Of a stretch of DNA of 64,000 bases, positions 61,061 to 64,000 are shown piece by piece. The DNA is taken from NCBI GenBank assembly GCA_900542445.1, contig UQNN01000006.1, forward strand, positions 1-64,000, written 5' to 3'. Below the pieces are notes generated by a model that was not told where the DNA came from, searched no databases, and saw only the letters and a list, made by a program, of their open reading frames with translations. Made by a program: the position numbers and the translations under genes. The DNA is from an uncultured Eubacteriales bacterium (lineage in GTDB: Bacteria > Bacillota > Clostridia > Christensenellales > Aristaeellaceae). Numbering within the stretch: the stretch's first letter is position 1; each line of letters begins with the position of its first letter.

Positions 61061-64000
61061 ATGCGTTCCAACCGGATGAAAAATACCAGTCCGCCGCGCA
61101 GAAAGCGCAGCGCCGTCAAACGCGTCAAGCCCCAGCGAGGCACGCTGCCGCTGCTGATTACGCTGAGCGTGTTTGTCGTGGCGATGATTTTCTTCGCGCC
61201 GAAAATTGCGCAGACCCCCGCCGCCAACGTCTCCGGCACGGAGGTTGACGAGGCCGCCGTTTCCAGCGGCGACACAAATCTGCGCATCACGGAGGCGATG
61301 TCCTCCAACCGCAGCGCTTTCCCGGATGAGACGGGCGCGTTCCCGGATTGGGTGGAAATCACCAACACGGGCGACAGCCCCATCAACATCAAGGGCTACG
61401 GCCTTTCCGACCGTGCGGACAAAATCACTTTCGTCTTCCCGGATCTAACGCTCGCGGCGGGCGAACACGTCATCGTCTTCGCTTCCGACAGCACGCAGAA
61501 CGAAGCCGGAGAGACGCTGCACGCCAAATTCAAACTCTCCTCCGCAGGCGACAAGCTCTTCCTCTTCGGCAGCGACGGCATCGCTTTCCAGGAGCTGGAC
61601 GTGCCCGCGATGGATTACAACATGAGCTACACATGGATCGGCGGCAACGATTACATCATCACCGATCAATACACGCCGGGATACGACAACACCCAGGAAG
61701 GCTACGCGGCGTTCCGTTCGAGCACGGTGCTGCAAAGCGGCGCGCTGGTGATCAACGAGATCTGCGCGTCCTCCATCACCACGCTCAAGGACGAAGACGG
61801 CGACTATCCCGACTGGATCGAGATCCATAACACAACCAATCAGGCCATCGATCTTTCCAACTACGCGCTGAGCGACAGCACGGACAAGCTCGTCAAGTGG
61901 CGTTTTCCGCAGGGCAGCGTCATCGAGGCGAACGGCTATTTCGTCGTCTTTGCCTCCAAGAAGGATCGCGCCGCAGCGGAGGGAAGCTGGCCGCACGCCA
62001 GTTTTAAACTGCGCTCCAACGGCGAAACCGTCATTCTTTCGGACATTCAGGGTCGAATGATCGACATGGTGACCTATGACCTGCTCGCCGCGGATACCTC
62101 CTGGGGCCGCGACGAAGAGGGCGACGGCAGTTTCAAGATCTTTACCAGCCCCACGCCGGGGCTGCCCAACACGCGCGCGGGCATGACGGCGATGGATACC
62201 TCGATGTGTCTGGCCAACACATCGGGACTGTACATCACCGAAGTCATGACCGGCAACAAAAGCACACACGGGCCGAACGTCAATTACTACTACGATTACA
62301 TTGAAATTTACAACATGAGCGGGCAGGCCGTAAACCTCAAGGGTTACGGCCTGTCCGATAACATTAAGAAACCGCGCAAATGGCAGTTTCCTGACATCAC
62401 CATTGAAAACAACAGCTATCTGGTCATCTACTGCGACACCACGCAGACGAGCAAAGACGGCGTTTATTATTTCACCAATTTCAACCTGAAAAAATCGGGC
62501 GAGACCGTCTGTCTCTCTACCCCCAGCGGGCAGATTCTGGACAAGGTGGTCGTGCCCCAGCTTTACGACGACACCTCTTACGGGCGCACGCTCGGTCAGG
62601 CTGGCCTTTTCTATTACTCCACCCCCACGCCGGGCGAAACGAACGGGCAGGGCTTCGTCGGCTATGCCGAAGCGCCGACCTTCAACGTCGCGGGCGGCCT
62701 GTACGAGCGGCCTCTGACGGGCGAAAACGCGGTGACGATCAACGTTCCGGCGAACAGCACCGTGCGCTATACGCTCGACAGCACCGACCCGAACGAGTCC
62801 TCCCCCGTCTACGCCGGGCCGATCGAGGTGGAAACCAATACGGTCATCCGCGCGCGCGCCTATCGCGACGGCGTGGAAGCCTCGCAGATTATCTCCGAAA
62901 CGTATCTGATTTCCGTGTACCACACGATGCCGGTCATCTGCCTGACGACCGATCCGGATAATCTGACCAACGAGGAATACGGCGCGTTCGCCTACGGCCC
63001 GAACGTTGACCCCGAAACAGACGACCGGCCGTGGTTCAAAAAAGCCACGTTCGGCCAAAAGAACTGGTTCAGCGGCTGGGTGGAATACACTGACGAAAAC
63101 GGACAGCTTCAAATCTCGCAGGGCATCCGCTTCCGCGTGATGGGCCAGTATTCGCTGGATATGCCGCAGAAGAGCCTGTATATCAAGGCGGACGGCCAAT
63201 TCGGCAAGAGCGAATTTGACTATGCCCTGTTCGACGACCGCCCGTTCACGACCTACAAGAGCTTCGTTCTGCGCAACGGCGGTCAGGACGGCCTGTACAC
63301 CCGCGTACTGGACGGTCTGGAAGCGCGCCTGATTGACCAGTCGGACAGCACGCTTGTCACGCAATCGTGGAAGCCCGTTATCGTCTACATCAACGGCGAA
63401 TACTATGGCCATTACAACATGCGCGAACGCGCGGGCGTGGATATGGTCGCCCAGCACGAAGGCTGGGCCAATGCGGACGATATCGACATACTGCAATCCG
63501 ACGGTCTCTCCACCTCGCAGGTGAAGCAAGGCTCCAACGCGGATTACAAGGCGCTTTACAACAAGGTCAAAAATGCCGATTTGAACAGCGATCCCGAATT
63601 ACTGGCCGAAGTCGAAGCGAGTTTCGACATCGACAACATGTTCGATTACTACATCTTCGAATCGTTCTATGGCAACACCGACCCCGGCAACGTCCGCTTC
63701 TACCGCAACACAAAATCCGGCGACGGCAAGTGGCGCTATCTGGTGTTCGATATGGACTGGGGTCTGTTCAACGCCACCGGCAAAAGCAAAGGCGTTGAAT
63801 ACGCCATTGGCGGCGTCAGCTATTACATGAACGAAGAAGGCATCGGCAACCAGAAGATCAAATCGAACCTGTTTGTGCGTAAGCTGGTGCAGGTGCCGCA
63901 ATACCGCGAAAAGTTCCTCAAGCGTTACGCCGAGCTGTTTAACAGCGTGCTGACGACGGAAAACATGGTCTCGCTGTTCTATGAAATGACGGCGCAGATT
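61061..64000 (+). CDS. LTD / CotH-kinase surface protein, 3' end beyond window
   Basis: 980 codons, open to the window end. Basic N-terminus and one membrane span (about 28-47). Three lamin-tail (LTD) beta domains begin near residues 72, 228 and 390 (patterns ITEAMSSN..PDWVEITN, INEICASS..PDWIEIHN, ITEVMTGN..YDYIEIYN). A chitobiase-type domain follows near 540 (VRYTLDSTDPN..YAGPI), then a CotH kinase-like domain from about 620 with YINGEYYGHYNMRERAGVDMV and the metal Asp in VFDMDWGLF. CotH proteins phosphorylate spore-coat or surface proteins. AAAGGAAG precedes ATG 61061; a TATACT at about 61014 may be the -10. Confidence 0.9.
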   Translation, partial: MRSNRMKNTSPPRRKRSAVKRVKPQRGTLPLLITLSVFVVAMIFFAPKIAQTPAANVSGTEVDEAAVSSGDTNLRITEAMSSNRSAFPDETGAFPDWVEITNTGDSPINIKGYGLSDRADKITFVFPDLTLAAGEHVIVFASDSTQNEAGETLHAKFKLSSAGDKLFLFGSDGIAFQELDVPAMDYNMSYTWIGGNDYIITDQYTPGYDNTQEGYAAFRSSTVLQSGALVINEICASSITTLKDEDGDYPDWIEIHNTTNQAIDLSNYALSDSTDKLVKWRFPQGSVIEANGYFVVFASKKDRAAAEGSWPHASFKLRSNGETVILSDIQGRMIDMVTYDLLAADTSWGRDEEGDGSFKIFTSPTPGLPNTRAGMTAMDTSMCLANTSGLYITEVMTGNKSTHGPNVNYYYDYIEIYNMSGQAVNLKGYGLSDNIKKPRKWQFPDITIENNSYLVIYCDTTQTSKDGVYYFTNFNLKKSGETVCLSTPSGQILDKVVVPQLYDDTSYGRTLGQAGLFYYSTPTPGETNGQGFVGYAEAPTFNVAGGLYERPLTGENAVTINVPANSTVRYTLDSTDPNESSPVYAGPIEVETNTVIRARAYRDGVEASQIISETYLISVYHTMPVICLTTDPDNLTNEEYGAFAYGPNVDPETDDRPWFKKATFGQKNWFSGWVEYTDENGQLQISQGIRFRVMGQYSLDMPQKSLYIKADGQFGKSEFDYALFDDRPFTTYKSFVLRNGGQDGLYTRVLDGLEARLIDQSDSTLVTQSWKPVIVYINGEYYGHYNMRERAGVDMVAQHEGWANADDIDILQSDGLSTSQVKQGSNADYKALYNKVKNADLNSDPELLAEVEASFDIDNMFDYYIFESFYGNTDPGNVRFYRNTKSGDGKWRYLVFDMDWGLFNATGKSKGVEYAIGGVSYYMNEEGIGNQKIKSNLFVRKLVQVPQYREKFLKRYAELFNSVLTTENMVSLFYEMTAQI

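Noticed and set aside
61445..63529. 694-codon minus-strand open frame opposite the CotH gene
   Set aside because: Val/Arg/His-rich antisense frame without motifs, while the plus strand shows continuous LTD and CotH domains.

Overview
The window looks like part of the chromosome of a fairly GC-rich member of the Clostridia (Bacillota). The clues are a PolC-type DNA polymerase III, a class A RNase P RNA, CIRCE-controlled groESL, a PASTA kinase/PP2C pair, the MEP isoprenoid genes dxr and ispG, a glutamate-synthase-like [FeFe]-hydrogenase pair, an LPXTG surface protein and a CotH-like spore-coat kinase. No phage, plasmid, IS transposase or CRISPR array is visible, and the genus cannot be named from this sequence alone.

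Layout. 1-546: six-tRNA operon on the minus strand (Pro, Glu, CAT, Asp, Thr, Tyr) behind a consensus promoter. 700-4360: plus-strand AbrB / PLP-lyase / EamA operon, then a TfoX-like gene and a small secreted cystatin-like protein. 4360-7901: minus-strand [FeFe]-hydrogenase and its GltD-like partner. 8135-9676: LPXTG surface protein broken by one in-frame stop. 9826-11963: small alarmone synthetase and an M16 peptidase. 12144-23350: the transcription/translation block rimP-nusA-ylxR-ylxQ-infB-rbfA-nrnA-truB-ribF followed by rpsO and pnp. 23429-36899: polC, an AT-rich islet, then ispG-rseP-dxr-cdsA-uppS-(small ORF)-frr-pyrH-tsf-rpsB. 36911-37332: rnpB. 37474-48852: the def-fmt-rsmB-rlmN-stp-prkC-rsgA-rpe-thiN-trmK/nif3-zinc-ribbon operon, with many 4-base start/stop overlaps. 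48904-54827: a two-gene unit of uncharacterised families, priA, a divergent WYL regulator with a zinc-ribbon gene, and mutY. 55000-57195: CIRCE-groES-groEL. 57337-64000: a cell-surface/secretion neighbourhood with a membrane-anchored metallo-beta-lactamase-fold protein, a secreted caspase-like protein with an EF-hand loop, a patatin-fold protein lacking its catalytic residues, and a large LTD/CotH protein cut by the window end.

Most of the window is core information processing, isoprenoid/phospholipid precursor synthesis and Ser/Thr phospho-signalling. The less ordinary material is: the secreted caspase / pseudo-patatin / CotH cluster at the right end; a TrmK-Nif3 fusion with an internal ribosome-binding site; low-complexity repeat arms on IF-2 and RsmB; two families of short interspersed repeats, one copy with 13-bp terminal inverted repeats; two divergent promoters that share one palindromic -35 hexamer; a strong terminator directly after the def promoter; and three tail-to-tail gene overlaps. 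Promoter and terminator calls are read by eye from hexamers and hairpins; protein families are recognised from motifs, without database searches.
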